A stretch of 64,000 nt of DNA from the NCBI RefSeq assembly GCF_002892835.1, contig NZ_PJMB01000005.1, positions 62,001 to 126,000 on the forward strand, in the 5' to 3' direction. This DNA is from Arthrobacter sp. AFG7.2 (GTDB lineage Bacteria > Actinomycetota > Actinomycetes > Actinomycetales > Micrococcaceae). Every line of letters starts with the position of its first letter. Position 1 is the first letter of the stretch. Shown here in pieces: positions 25,749 to 33,881 of the stretch. The position numbers and the translations under genes are program-made. Under the pieces are notes generated by a model. The model ran no database searches. It saw only the letters and a program-made list of their open reading frames with translations, and was not told where the DNA came from.

Positions 25749-26384
25749 TCAGCAGGGGAGGGCCGCGAAGCTTCCGGTACCCGGGATGCCCGCCGCCTCG
25801 GGGTGCACCCGGGCGGAGATTGCCTGGCCCACGGTCTTGGCCTGGCGCAGGACCTCCTTGGGTGACGGCGTGATCAGTTCGCCAACGCCCACCAGGTAAA
25901 TTCCGATGGACCTCATGGCGGCTGTCAGGTTCCGGCCGACGGTGATGCCGAAGTCATTGATCATGCGACGGAGCTGGCTGTGGGCGCAGCGGGTCAGCAC
26001 GATGTGGTCTGCCACCAGGATTCCGGTGGGCGTGTGTACTTCCCACTGCTGGGCGGACGCCGGGGTGGACGCGCCGCCCACCATGGTCAGCTGGACAGCG
26101 CGGATGGTGTGCCGGACGTCTACGTCGTGGCTGGCGGTGTAGTTCCGCAGGTGCCGCAGAATCTCGTTACGTTCCCGAAGGGTCACGGAGTCCGCGGCGT
26201 CGCAGCGCTGCAGGGAAGCTGTGTTGGCCGGCTGCGCGGCGCCCAGGAGGTCCAGTCCGTCCACGACTATCGAATCCACACCGCGGCGGCACAGTTCGGC
26301 GGCCACGGCAAGGCCGGAGAGACCGGTGCCAATGATCACAGTGGTGGTCTGCTCGGTCCCGGCATTCCCAGGCATGTTTGACAC
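25749..26384 (-). CDS. Short FAD/NAD-binding oxidoreductase-like protein
   Basis: A 211-residue protein that begins with a clear Rossmann motif, VIIGTGLSGLAVAAELCRRG (about residues 14-33) followed by an acidic strand end (SIVVDG). The middle (HVRHTI-like DVRHTIRAVQLTMVGG and ILVADHIVLTRC) follows flavoprotein monooxygenase or lysine/ornithine hydroxylase-like enzymes, but the chain is only half of their usual length. GTG at 26384 is preferred because AAGGAGG lies eight bases upstream. Whether it is a truncated enzyme, or a small actinobacterial family, cannot be told from the sequence. Confidence 0.6.
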   Translation of the reverse strand: MSNMPGNAGTEQTTTVIIGTGLSGLAVAAELCRRGVDSIVVDGLDLLGAAQPANTASLQRCDAADSVTLRERNEILRHLRNYTASHDVDVRHTIRAVQLTMVGGASTPASAQQWEVHTPTGILVADHIVLTRCAHSQLRRMINDFGITVGRNLTAAMRSIGIYLVGVGELITPSPKEVLRQAKTVGQAISARVHPEAAGIPGTGSFAALPC

Positions 26385-26798
26385 TCCAGTTTCCTCCTTC
26401 GAAGTTTCGGCAGGTGCAGGCGTCCTCGCCTGCGCGCGTCCTGTTACCCCCAAAGTCCGGCCGCAGTGCGTTGCCGGGCAGCTCTGAGGGAGAGAGGCAG
26501 TTGACGTCCCGGACCAACAATGTCCTGAAGACTACAGAAGATTCGGGACGGTGGATAGCCCAATCCCAAAACTCTTTCCTGCGGCTGAAGGCGCTTTCCG
26601 AAAGACCGCCGGCCGCCTGTGGATAACTTCCGCCCGCCGGCCCTTACCCGCTTGCTATGGAGGGGACTACAGAGAATAGTGAGAACTGGGAATCAAGCCT
26701 TTCTTCCCAGTTCAGGCCCCGTTTGCGGGTACACGGGAACGGTTTGCTTTCTGGCAGAATAGCCGGAACATCACGCAGTATCGCGAGGAGGCGACCCC
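26385..26798. other. Intergenic region upstream of the tandem-Usp gene
   Basis: No gene is supported in these 414 bases. One 82-residue open frame at 26378-26626 has no ribosome site and no family features. The notable element is the perfect inverted repeat at 26683-26713. The region presumably carries the promoters of the divergent flavoprotein and Usp genes. Confidence 0.5.
26683..26713. repeat. Perfect 10-bp inverted repeat (candidate operator)
   Basis: GAACTGGGAA at 26683-26692 and TTCCCAGTTC at 26704-26713 are exact reverse complements separated by 11 bases, which sets the arm centres 21 bases apart, about two turns of the helix. It lies 86 bases before the tandem-Usp start. This suits a dimeric regulator; as a transcript it could also form a hairpin, but there is no T-run. 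Confidence 0.55.
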
Positions 26799-27830
26799 AT
26801 GGGCGCACAAGAGTGGCATCCGGACCCGCAGGACGGCGGCAGTCCTGCCGCTCCCGAGGGAATCGTGGTGGGTGTGGACGGTTCGGAGCACGGCCAGTGC
26901 GCCCTGGTGTGGGCAGCGCGCGAGGCCCGGCGGCGGCGCCGTCCCCTGCATATCGTCACTGCCTACTCCGTCCCGATCTTCGCCGCCTCGGGATTGGACG
27001 GCGGGTATGCCACGGTGGACGACTCCGTAATCCGTGAAGGCGCGGAGGCGATTGTCAAGCAGGCGCTGGAGAAGGTAGCAAGCTACGACATTGACGTCAC
27101 GGCTTCCGTGGAGAACGGGGATGCCTCCGGCGTCCTGTTGGACATGTCCGAAACTGCGGAGCTCCTGGTGTTCGGCACGCGCGGCCGCGGCGGTTTCGTC
27201 GGCAGGCTCCTGGGCTCGGTCAGCAGTGCCCTGCCGGCCCACGCAAAATGCCCCACGGTGACTGTGCCGTTGATCTGCTCCGACCGGCTGGGGGAGACAA
27301 CCGAAGACAGGCGCATCAGGGCCGAGCAGGCAAAATCCGGCCACCAGCGCGTGGAAAACGTGGTGGTGGTGGGCGTTGACGGTTCGGAGCAGGCGCGGGT
27401 GGCCGTCCTGGAAGCGGCAGACCAGGCCGAACGGCTGGGCGCAACGCTCCGGGTGGTCTGCGCAGTCCCGCAGTACAGCGGCTCACTGGCATGGGTTCCT
27501 GCTCCCATGGACCGCAAGGCCCTGTTCGCCGATATCCAGGTGACCCTGGACGCCGGAATGGCCTGGCTCCGGAGCCACTTTCCCACCCTGGCTACCGAAT
27601 CCGAGCTTAAGGACGGCTCGCCGGTGGACGTTCTGGTTGACGCGAGCCGGCACGTGGAACTGGTTGTGGTGGGCACCCGCGGGCGGGGCGGTTTCACCGG
27701 CATGCTCCTGGGTTCAACCTCCGATGGCGTGCTCCACCACGCAAAAGGCCCTGTCATGGTGGTCCCGGACCGGGAGGACCCGCGCCTGGCGGACCGCGGC
27801 CGGTTCGGACCGGTACTCGGCGCAGCCTGA
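26799..27830 (+). CDS. Tandem universal stress protein (two Usp domains)
   Basis: A 343-residue protein with two UspA domains, about residues 20-160 and 183-330. Each has the ATP-loop: LVFGTRGRGGFVGRLLGSVS in the first and VVGTRGRGGFTGMLLGSTSD in the second, matching G-2X-G-9X-G(S/T), so both are likely to bind ATP. The layout is that of the Rv1996/Rv2005c group in mycobacteria, which respond to low oxygen. It is 25 bases upstream of a large PEP-utilising enzyme gene and probably co-transcribed. AGGAGG lies seven bases before the ATG. Confidence 0.92.
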   Translation: MGAQEWHPDPQDGGSPAAPEGIVVGVDGSEHGQCALVWAAREARRRRRPLHIVTAYSVPIFAASGLDGGYATVDDSVIREGAEAIVKQALEKVASYDIDVTASVENGDASGVLLDMSETAELLVFGTRGRGGFVGRLLGSVSSALPAHAKCPTVTVPLICSDRLGETTEDRRIRAEQAKSGHQRVENVVVVGVDGSEQARVAVLEAADQAERLGATLRVVCAVPQYSGSLAWVPAPMDRKALFADIQVTLDAGMAWLRSHFPTLATESELKDGSPVDVLVDASRHVELVVVGTRGRGGFTGMLLGSTSDGVLHHAKGPVMVVPDREDPRLADRGRFGPVLGAA

Positions 27831-27855
27831 CTGATCCTGCCGCAAGGAGCCAGCA

Positions 27856-30633
27856 ATGGGTGCCCACCAGCCCGGACAAGCCGGCAATGTTCCCCGCCCG
27901 ACGGAGGGGAACCCCGGCCCGGCCCTGATTCTTCGGCTGGCCCACATTGATGGCAGCATGCTTCCGCTGGTGGGCGGCAAGGCCGCGAACCTGGGAGAGC
28001 TGACAGCAGCGGGACTGCCCGTGCCTGATGGTTTCTGCCTCACCACTGAGGCTTACAAAACGGTCGCCACAACTCTGCAGGATGGGGTCCTTTCCGAGCT
28101 CGCCGAGCTCCAGTCAGCCCTGGAACCGGGGAGCCAAAGCGGCGCTGCGGTCCTGGCGGAGGTTGCCGGGAAAGCACGGGAGGCTATCCGGGCACTGCCT
28201 GTTCCGCCACCGGTCGCAGCGGCCGTGCAGCAGGCATATGCAGCACTGGGCAAAGACACCCCGGTGGCGGTAAGGTCCTCCGCCACCGCCGAAGACCTTC
28301 CCTTCGCAAGTTTCGCCGGCCAGCAGGACACGTACCTGAACGTCATTGGCAGTACCGCCGTCCTCGAAGCCGTGCGCGCATGCTGGGCCTCCCTGTGGAC
28401 TGACCGGGCAGTGGCATACCGGGCGGCTCTGGGGATCGCGCCGCATGAAGTAGCCCTCGCCGTCGTGGTCCAGCGCATGGTTGATGCGGAGACGGCCGGG
28501 GTGATGTTCACAGCCAACCCCCTGACCGGCAGGCGGTGCGAAGCCGTTATCGATGCCGCCCCGGGCCTCGGCGAAGCGGTCGTGTCCGGGGCCGTCAACC
28601 CGGACCACTTTGTGGTGGATACCGAACAGGCACGGGTCCTCGAGCGGAAACTGGGAGACAAGCGCATCAGGATCCGCCCTCTTTCCGGCGGCGGAACCGG
28701 GACCCAGGATTTATCCGGCCGGCTGGACGCCTCCAGCCTGACGGACGGGCAGGCCGTTGAGCTTGCAGTCCTGGGCAGGCAGGCCGAGCGGTACTTCGGG
28801 GCACCGCAGGACACCGAGTGGGCCATTGACGCCGCCGGCACCCCCTGGCTCACCCAGTCCCGGCCCATCACCACGCTGTACCCAATACCGGAACGGCGGT
28901 CCGCAGGTACCGGAACCAGGGTCTACGTCTGCTTCAGCCTCGCCCAAGGGCTCACCCGGCCGCTCACACCCATGGGACTGGCTTCATTGCGGCTTATTGC
29001 TTCCTCCGTGGCAACGGCCGCAGGGATCCCCGTTGTCGATCCGCGGCAGGGCCCTCCGGCTTATGCCGAGGCGGCGCAGCGCATGTACATGGATGTCACC
29101 ACCCCCGTCCGGAGCGCCATCGGCCGCAGGATGCTTCCGCGGGTCTTCGATGTGATGGAGGCCAGGTCCGCGAGGGTACTCCGCCAGGTTTTGGACGATC
29201 CCCGGTTTTCCGTGACCCGCCGGAATCCGGCCGGCATCATCCGGCATGTCCTGCCGGCAGCGGTGCGGGCGCGCGTTCCCGGGACCTTGCTCCGCGCACT
29301 GTTCAGGCCCAAGGCCGCACTCCACCGGCTGGACTCCACCACCCGGCAATTCGCCGGCGACCTGGAGCTCGAAGCCGGCGCAGGGCCACTTGCCCGGCTT
29401 GACCACGCCGAGCAGCTCCTGGGAAGCCGGATGTTTGCCGTGGCGCCCGCCATACTACCCCTGCCCGCGCTGGGGTTCGCACTGCTGTGGCTGGCAGGAA
29501 AGCTGCTTGGAGGCCGGGACCGCGGGAAGGACCTGGAGAAAGTACTCCGCGGCCTGCCGCGGAACATCACCACCGAGATGGACCTCGATCTCTGGCGCCT
29601 TGCTTCAGCAGTAAAGGATGACCGGGATTCACGTGCGGCGCTCGAGGAGCGGGACCCCTCCGTCCTTTCGGCGGAGTTCAGGGCCGGCAACCTCCCGCCT
29701 GTCCTGCACTCCGGCCTGGTGCGGTTCCTTGAGCGCTACGGGCAGCGGGCTGTGGCAGAAATCGATGTGGGCATCCCGCGGTGGTCCGATGACCCCACCC
29801 ACATCCTGGGTGTCCTGGCCAACTACCTGCGCCTCACTGATCCCGCGATGGCGCCGGATGTCCTGTTCAGCCGGGCGGAAGCGGAGGCGGAGGCGGAAGT
29901 GGAGCGGCTGGCAGGCGAGGCCCGCCGCCGCGGCCGGGTCCGCGGCCTGCTGGTAAGAGCAGCCCTGCGCCGGACCAGGCTGTTCGCCGGGCTGCGGGAG
30001 CTGCCCAAGTACCAGGTGGTCCTGGGGCTGGCTGAGGTGCGGAAGCAGTTGGTGCAGGTGGGAACCGGTCTTGCAGCTGATGGCAGGCTGGAGAGCCCTG
30101 ACGATATTTTCTTCCTTGACTTCGAGGAGGCGAGGCGGGCGCTCCGGGGCCTTGACACAGATGGGGAATCCGAGCCCCGGAAGCTGCGCGGGATCATCCT
30201 GGAACGGCGTGCCGCCTATGCCAGGGAACTCGGCAGGCGCCATATCCCCAGGGTCCTGCTCTCCGACGGCACCGAACCGGAAGTGCTCATTGCCGGTGAT
30301 GCGGCGGCTGCCAGCGGTGCGTTGTCCGGCAGCCCAGCCTCAGCGGGTTCCGTCACCGCCCGGGCGCGGGTCATCCTGGACCCCGTCGGGGCGCACCTCG
30401 AACCCGGGGAGATCCTGGTGGCACCGTCCACCGATCCCGGCTGGACCCCACTGTTCCTGACCGCCGGCGGACTGGTGATGGAGATGGGCGGGCCCAACTC
30501 GCACGGCGCCGTGGTTGCCCGCGAGTACGGCATTCCAGCGGTGGTGGGGGTCCCTGAAGCCACTGCCCGAATTGTCACAGGACAAAAAATAACGGTCGAC
30601 GGCGGCGCTGGAACGGTAGTGCCTGAGCCGTAG
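27856..30633 (+). CDS. PEP-utilising/rifampicin phosphotransferase-like dikinase
   Basis: A 925-residue dikinase. The N-terminal PPDK/ATP-grasp domain (about 25-340) has LVGGKAANLGELTAAGLPVPDGF, AVRSSATAEDLPFASFAGQQDTYLNV (Arg and Glu for ATP), GLGEAVVSGAVNPD and WLTQSRPITTLYPIP. A long middle domain of about 460 residues follows. The C-terminal phosphohistidine domain has MGGPNSHGAVVAREYGIPAVVG with His883, which carries phosphate between the two sites. There is no TIM-barrel PEP-binding domain after it, so it is not a true PEP synthase. This three-part layout and the SRPITTLYPIPE junction fit rifampicin phosphotransferases and related PEP-utilising proteins of unknown substrate. AAGGAG precedes the ATG. 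Drug phosphorylation is possible but not shown. Confidence 0.82.
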   Translation: MGAHQPGQAGNVPRPTEGNPGPALILRLAHIDGSMLPLVGGKAANLGELTAAGLPVPDGFCLTTEAYKTVATTLQDGVLSELAELQSALEPGSQSGAAVLAEVAGKAREAIRALPVPPPVAAAVQQAYAALGKDTPVAVRSSATAEDLPFASFAGQQDTYLNVIGSTAVLEAVRACWASLWTDRAVAYRAALGIAPHEVALAVVVQRMVDAETAGVMFTANPLTGRRCEAVIDAAPGLGEAVVSGAVNPDHFVVDTEQARVLERKLGDKRIRIRPLSGGGTGTQDLSGRLDASSLTDGQAVELAVLGRQAERYFGAPQDTEWAIDAAGTPWLTQSRPITTLYPIPERRSAGTGTRVYVCFSLAQGLTRPLTPMGLASLRLIASSVATAAGIPVVDPRQGPPAYAEAAQRMYMDVTTPVRSAIGRRMLPRVFDVMEARSARVLRQVLDDPRFSVTRRNPAGIIRHVLPAAVRARVPGTLLRALFRPKAALHRLDSTTRQFAGDLELEAGAGPLARLDHAEQLLGSRMFAVAPAILPLPALGFALLWLAGKLLGGRDRGKDLEKVLRGLPRNITTEMDLDLWRLASAVKDDRDSRAALEERDPSVLSAEFRAGNLPPVLHSGLVRFLERYGQRAVAEIDVGIPRWSDDPTHILGVLANYLRLTDPAMAPDVLFSRAEAEAEAEVERLAGEARRRGRVRGLLVRAALRRTRLFAGLRELPKYQVVLGLAEVRKQLVQVGTGLAADGRLESPDDIFFLDFEEARRALRGLDTDGESEPRKLRGIILERRAAYARELGRRHIPRVLLSDGTEPEVLIAGDAAAASGALSGSPASAGSVTARARVILDPVGAHLEPGEILVAPSTDPGWTPLFLTAGGLVMEMGGPNSHGAVVAREYGIPAVVGVPEATARIVTGQKITVDGGAGTVVPEP

Positions 30634-30726
30634 TACCTGAACCGGCGTACCGGAGCCGTTGGTGCCCGTCATCCCGGCAGCCGGGTGGCAGGTGTGGGGA
30701 GCGGTCCCGAGGCGTACCCTTGGGGT

Positions 30727-31980
30727 ATGGACTCCCCAGATGGAGACGGCCGGATAACGAACGGCCGGAGTACGCGCCACCGGAAGATCGCCAGCGCCCT
30801 GAGGCGCCGCACGGACCGCGCATGGCTGCGGTGGGTTCCCGCAGTGGCCGCCCCCGCCGTGATCGCAGCCGGGGTCCTGGTGGGATCCATTCCGGCCCGC
30901 GCCGGGGACGTGCTGCCTGACAAGACGCCGGCTGAAGTGATCACCCTGATGGCCGGACACACAACCCACACATTTTCGGGCACCGTGGAACAGGTTTCCG
31001 AGCTGGGCCTGCCGGAACTGCCGGCGACGGGACCGACGTCCGGTCCTGCATCGGGAGACGGTGCAGCGGCCGCGGTGGAGTTCCTCACCGGCGAGCACAC
31101 CGTCCGCGTTTTTATGGACGGCAAGTCCAAGTCACGCGTCCAGGTGGTGGACCGGTTCGCGGAACGGGACATCATCCGTCGCGACAACGACGTGTGGTTC
31201 TACTCCTCCAAGGACAACTCAGCAGCTCACCTGACGCTTCCGGACCGCGCCGGCGACCTTCCGCTGGAACAGCCGGCGCTGCCTGATGCCTCCCACGAAG
31301 GTATGCCCGTCCCGCCGACGCCTCAGGACCTCGCCGCCAGGTTCCTTGCCGCGGCAGACAGTTCGACTGCAGTCTCCGTCGGTCCCGACGTCCAGGTAGC
31401 CGGACGGCCCGCCTACAACCTCGTCCTTGAACCGCGCACCGCGGGCACCCTGGTGGGCAAGGTATCCATCGCCGTCGACGGAGAAAACGGCATGCCGCTC
31501 TCCGTTGAGGTCATGGCACGAGGTACAGAAGAGCCTGCCTTCAGGGCCGGATTCACCAGCCTCACCCTTGCGGCCCCGAACGACGCTCTCTTCACCTTCG
31601 CGCCGCCACCGGGCAGCACCGTCGAAGAACTGCAGCCGCGGAACCACACCCAATGGCACACCGGACCCGGCCTCCCCGCCGAGCCGGGAACGCACCCCTC
31701 CCCGGACCAGGTTGAAGCCGGCATCAAGGACAAGATCCGCCCCTACATGGCCGGAACCGGGTGGGAGACGATCGTCAGGCTTACGGCAGAAACGGGAGCC
31801 GGCTCAAAGCTCAGCGCCGTGCTGGGGGAGACTCCGCTGCTTGCCCAGGCCGCCGTCGTCGTCCCTGGTGGCCGTTTGCTCTCCACCCCGCTCGTCAACG
31901 TCCTGCTGATGGACGACGGCCGCGTCTTCGCGGGCATGGTCCCGGCCGACAAACTGCAAGCCGCAGCCTCTGCCCCGTGA
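30727..31980 (+). CDS. LolA-like/DUF2092-type secreted or anchored protein
   Basis: A 417-residue protein. A basic N-terminus (about 1-35) leads to one hydrophobic segment (WVPAVAAPAVIAAGVLVG), so it is exported and possibly still anchored. The mature part resembles the lipoprotein-carrier fold: the repeat of amphipathic strands around HTFSGTVEQVSELGLPEL, KSRVQVVDRFAERDIIRRDNDVWFYSSKD and PAYNLVLEPRTAGTLVGKVSIAVD. Such proteins in actinobacteria bind lipid in a beta-sandwich and often precede an ABC exporter. Here the ATPase start overlaps the stop codon (GTGA). The ATG has only a weak ribosome site. Confidence 0.7.
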   Translation: MDSPDGDGRITNGRSTRHRKIASALRRRTDRAWLRWVPAVAAPAVIAAGVLVGSIPARAGDVLPDKTPAEVITLMAGHTTHTFSGTVEQVSELGLPELPATGPTSGPASGDGAAAAVEFLTGEHTVRVFMDGKSKSRVQVVDRFAERDIIRRDNDVWFYSSKDNSAAHLTLPDRAGDLPLEQPALPDASHEGMPVPPTPQDLAARFLAAADSSTAVSVGPDVQVAGRPAYNLVLEPRTAGTLVGKVSIAVDGENGMPLSVEVMARGTEEPAFRAGFTSLTLAAPNDALFTFAPPPGSTVEELQPRNHTQWHTGPGLPAEPGTHPSPDQVEAGIKDKIRPYMAGTGWETIVRLTAETGAGSKLSAVLGETPLLAQAAVVVPGGRLLSTPLVNVLLMDDGRVFAGMVPADKLQAAASAP

Positions 31981-32975
31981 CGGGGGCCGCAGGGGTACCG
32001 GGAGGGCGGACGGACGGGCTAAGCATCCAGACGCGGGGCCTGACAAAGCGCTTCGGGCAGCAGGTGGCCGTGGACAGCCTTGATCTTGCTGTTCCGTCCG
32101 GTGCCGTCTTTGGCTTCCTGGGCCCCAACGGCTCGGGGAAAACCACCACCATCCGCATGCTGCTGGGTCTTGCTGCCGCGTCGGAGGGGACCGTCAAACT
32201 GCTGGGAAGGGAGATGCCGGGCAGCTTCCAGGATGTCCTGCCACGGGTGGGGGCGCTCGTGGAGGGCCCGGCCTTTTATCCGTTCCTCTCCGGGACAGCA
32301 AACCTCCACCGGCTGGACGCTGCAGGACGGCACGCCGATCCCGGGACCCGCACAGCACGGGTGGCCCGGGCCCTGGAACGGGTAGGCCTCGGCCATGCCG
32401 CCGGCAAGCGGGTCCACGCGTATTCGCTCGGCATGAAACAGCGGCTGGGGATTGCCAACGCCCTGCTGTCCCGCCGCGAACTGCTGGTGCTGGACGAGCC
32501 CACCAATGGCCTGGACCCCCAGGGCACCCGCGAAGTGCGGAACCTTGTCCGGTCCCTGGCAGCAGATGGAACAACGGTCTTTGTCTCCAGCCACCTGCTG
32601 GCCGAGGTGGAACAGATATGCACCCACGCGGCAGTGATGAGCGCCGGCCGCCTGGTGGCCCAGGGCCCGCTTGCCGAACTGCGCAGGTCCGGGAGTTCGC
32701 GTATTCGTTTGGTGACGCCGGACCCGGGTCCGGCCTCGTCCGCCCTGGCAAGGCTGGGCCTGGAACCGGTGCCGGGACCGGTCCAGCCGGACGGGGACGT
32801 GGTGACGGCCGCCCTTGCCAGCTCCAATACGGGAGCAGGACGTGCCGCACCGGAAGACATTGTTGCGGAGCTCGTAAAGGCAGGCGTACGGGTCCGGGGT
32901 TTCGCGGTGGAACGGGAGAGCCTGGAGGACCGTTTTGTTGAGCTGACGGGGGAGGGGTTCGATGTTGCCCAATAG
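31977..32975 (+). CDS. ABC transporter ATPase, antibiotic/lipid exporter type (CcmA-like)
   Basis: A 332-residue ATPase: Walker A GPNGSGKTTT (about residue 53), signature YSLGMKQRLGIANAL, Walker B LLVLDEPTNGLDP and the switch His in FVSSHLLAEVE. It has a C-terminal extension of about 100 residues that is common in drug and bacitracin-type exporters (DrrA/BcrA). The GTG at 31977 overlaps the stop of the LolA-like gene by GTGA and is therefore the likely start; the long open frame before it is only the shadow of the preceding gene. It overlaps its permease by 14 bases. Confidence 0.9.
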   Translation: MTGAAGVPGGRTDGLSIQTRGLTKRFGQQVAVDSLDLAVPSGAVFGFLGPNGSGKTTTIRMLLGLAAASEGTVKLLGREMPGSFQDVLPRVGALVEGPAFYPFLSGTANLHRLDAAGRHADPGTRTARVARALERVGLGHAAGKRVHAYSLGMKQRLGIANALLSRRELLVLDEPTNGLDPQGTREVRNLVRSLAADGTTVFVSSHLLAEVEQICTHAAVMSAGRLVAQGPLAELRRSGSSRIRLVTPDPGPASSALARLGLEPVPGPVQPDGDVVTAALASSNTGAGRAAPEDIVAELVKAGVRVRGFAVERESLEDRFVELTGEGFDVAQ

Positions 32976-33840
32976 CCTGCCTGCAGAGGCTCCATCCCCC
33001 CGCGCGCCGGAGGCCGGGACGCGGGGAGCTGGTCTCTCGCTCCTCCGCTCGGAAATCGCTGTCCTGTTCCGCCGCCGCCGCACATGGGCATTGCTGCTGG
33101 CGCTCGCCGCCATCCCGATACTGATTGCGGTGGCCGTCAGGGTGTCCTCGGCTGTTCCGCCAGGTCGCGGCCCGGCTTTTCTGGACCGCATCACGCAGAA
33201 CGGCCTGTTCGTTGCCTTTACCGCCATGCTGGTGTCAGTTCCGCTGTTCCTGCCGCTGACGGTGGGCGTGGTGGCGGGGGACACCATCGCGGGGGAGGCG
33301 AACCTGGGGACGCTGAGGTACCTGCTGGTCGCCCCGGCCGGCCGCGTCCGGCTGCTCCTGGTGAAGTACGCGGGTGCACTGGCTTTCTGCCTCGCAGCGC
33401 CTCTCACGGTTGCCCTCGCCGGTGCCGCCATCGGCGCAGCCCTTTTCCCTGTGGGTCCCGTGACTCTGTTGTCCGGCGACGTTATCCAGCCGCCGGAGGC
33501 TGCGCTCCGGCTCCTCCTCATCGCCGCCTACCTGGCCGTTTCCCTGGCAGGGCTGTCCGCCATTGGGCTCTTCCTGTCCACCCTGACGGTGGTTCCAGTG
33601 GGGGCCATGGCCGCCACCGTGGTGCTCTCGGTGGTGTCCCAGGTCCTGGACCAGCTGCCCCAGCTTGAGTGGCTGCACCCCTGGCTTTTCAGCCACTACT
33701 GGCTGGGTTTCGGGGACCTGCTCCGGCAGCCCGTGATGTGGGACTCGTTCGTCAGCAATGGCCTGCTGCAGGCGGGATACGTGGCCGTGTTCGGGGCGCT
33801 GGCCTATGGGCGTTTCGTGACCAAGGACGTCCTGAGCTGA
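32962..33840 (+). CDS. ABC-2 type permease subunit
   Basis: A 292-residue membrane protein with a 35-residue cytoplasmic lead and about six helices (about 48-66, 88-112, 140-170, 178-205, 210-232, 265-283). The motif TIAGEANLGTLRYLLVAPAGRVRLLLVKY is the ABC-2 coupling segment (EXXxGTLxxLL). It partners the ATPase just upstream to form an exporter, with the LolA-like protein perhaps assisting. The operon ends here against the convergent CDF gene. Confidence 0.88.
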   Translation: MLPNSLPAEAPSPRAPEAGTRGAGLSLLRSEIAVLFRRRRTWALLLALAAIPILIAVAVRVSSAVPPGRGPAFLDRITQNGLFVAFTAMLVSVPLFLPLTVGVVAGDTIAGEANLGTLRYLLVAPAGRVRLLLVKYAGALAFCLAAPLTVALAGAAIGAALFPVGPVTLLSGDVIQPPEAALRLLLIAAYLAVSLAGLSAIGLFLSTLTVVPVGAMAATVVLSVVSQVLDQLPQLEWLHPWLFSHYWLGFGDLLRQPVMWDSFVSNGLLQAGYVAVFGALAYGRFVTKDVLS

Positions 33841-33853
33841 CGGACGCAGAGGG

Positions 33854-33881
33854 AGCACGCCAAGGCGCTCCTAGGCGTGCT
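33854..33881. terminator. Hairpin at the end of convergent operons
   Basis: AGCACGCC at 33854-33861 pairs perfectly with GGCGTGCT at 33874-33881. It overlaps the last codons of the minus-strand CDF gene, so it could end plus-strand transcription of the ABC operon. No T-run is present. Confidence 0.4.

Noticed and set aside
26500..26690. DosR-like boxes (GGGAC-type half-sites) upstream of the tandem Usp gene
   Set aside because: GGGAC-type pieces at about 26545 and 26662 do not form the 20-base DosR palindrome; only half-sites match.
31761..31976. Extension of the ABC ATPase gene upstream into the LolA-like gene
   Set aside because: The extra 72 residues are Arg/Pro/Gly-rich shadow of the preceding gene; GTG at 31977 in a GTGA overlap is the natural start.
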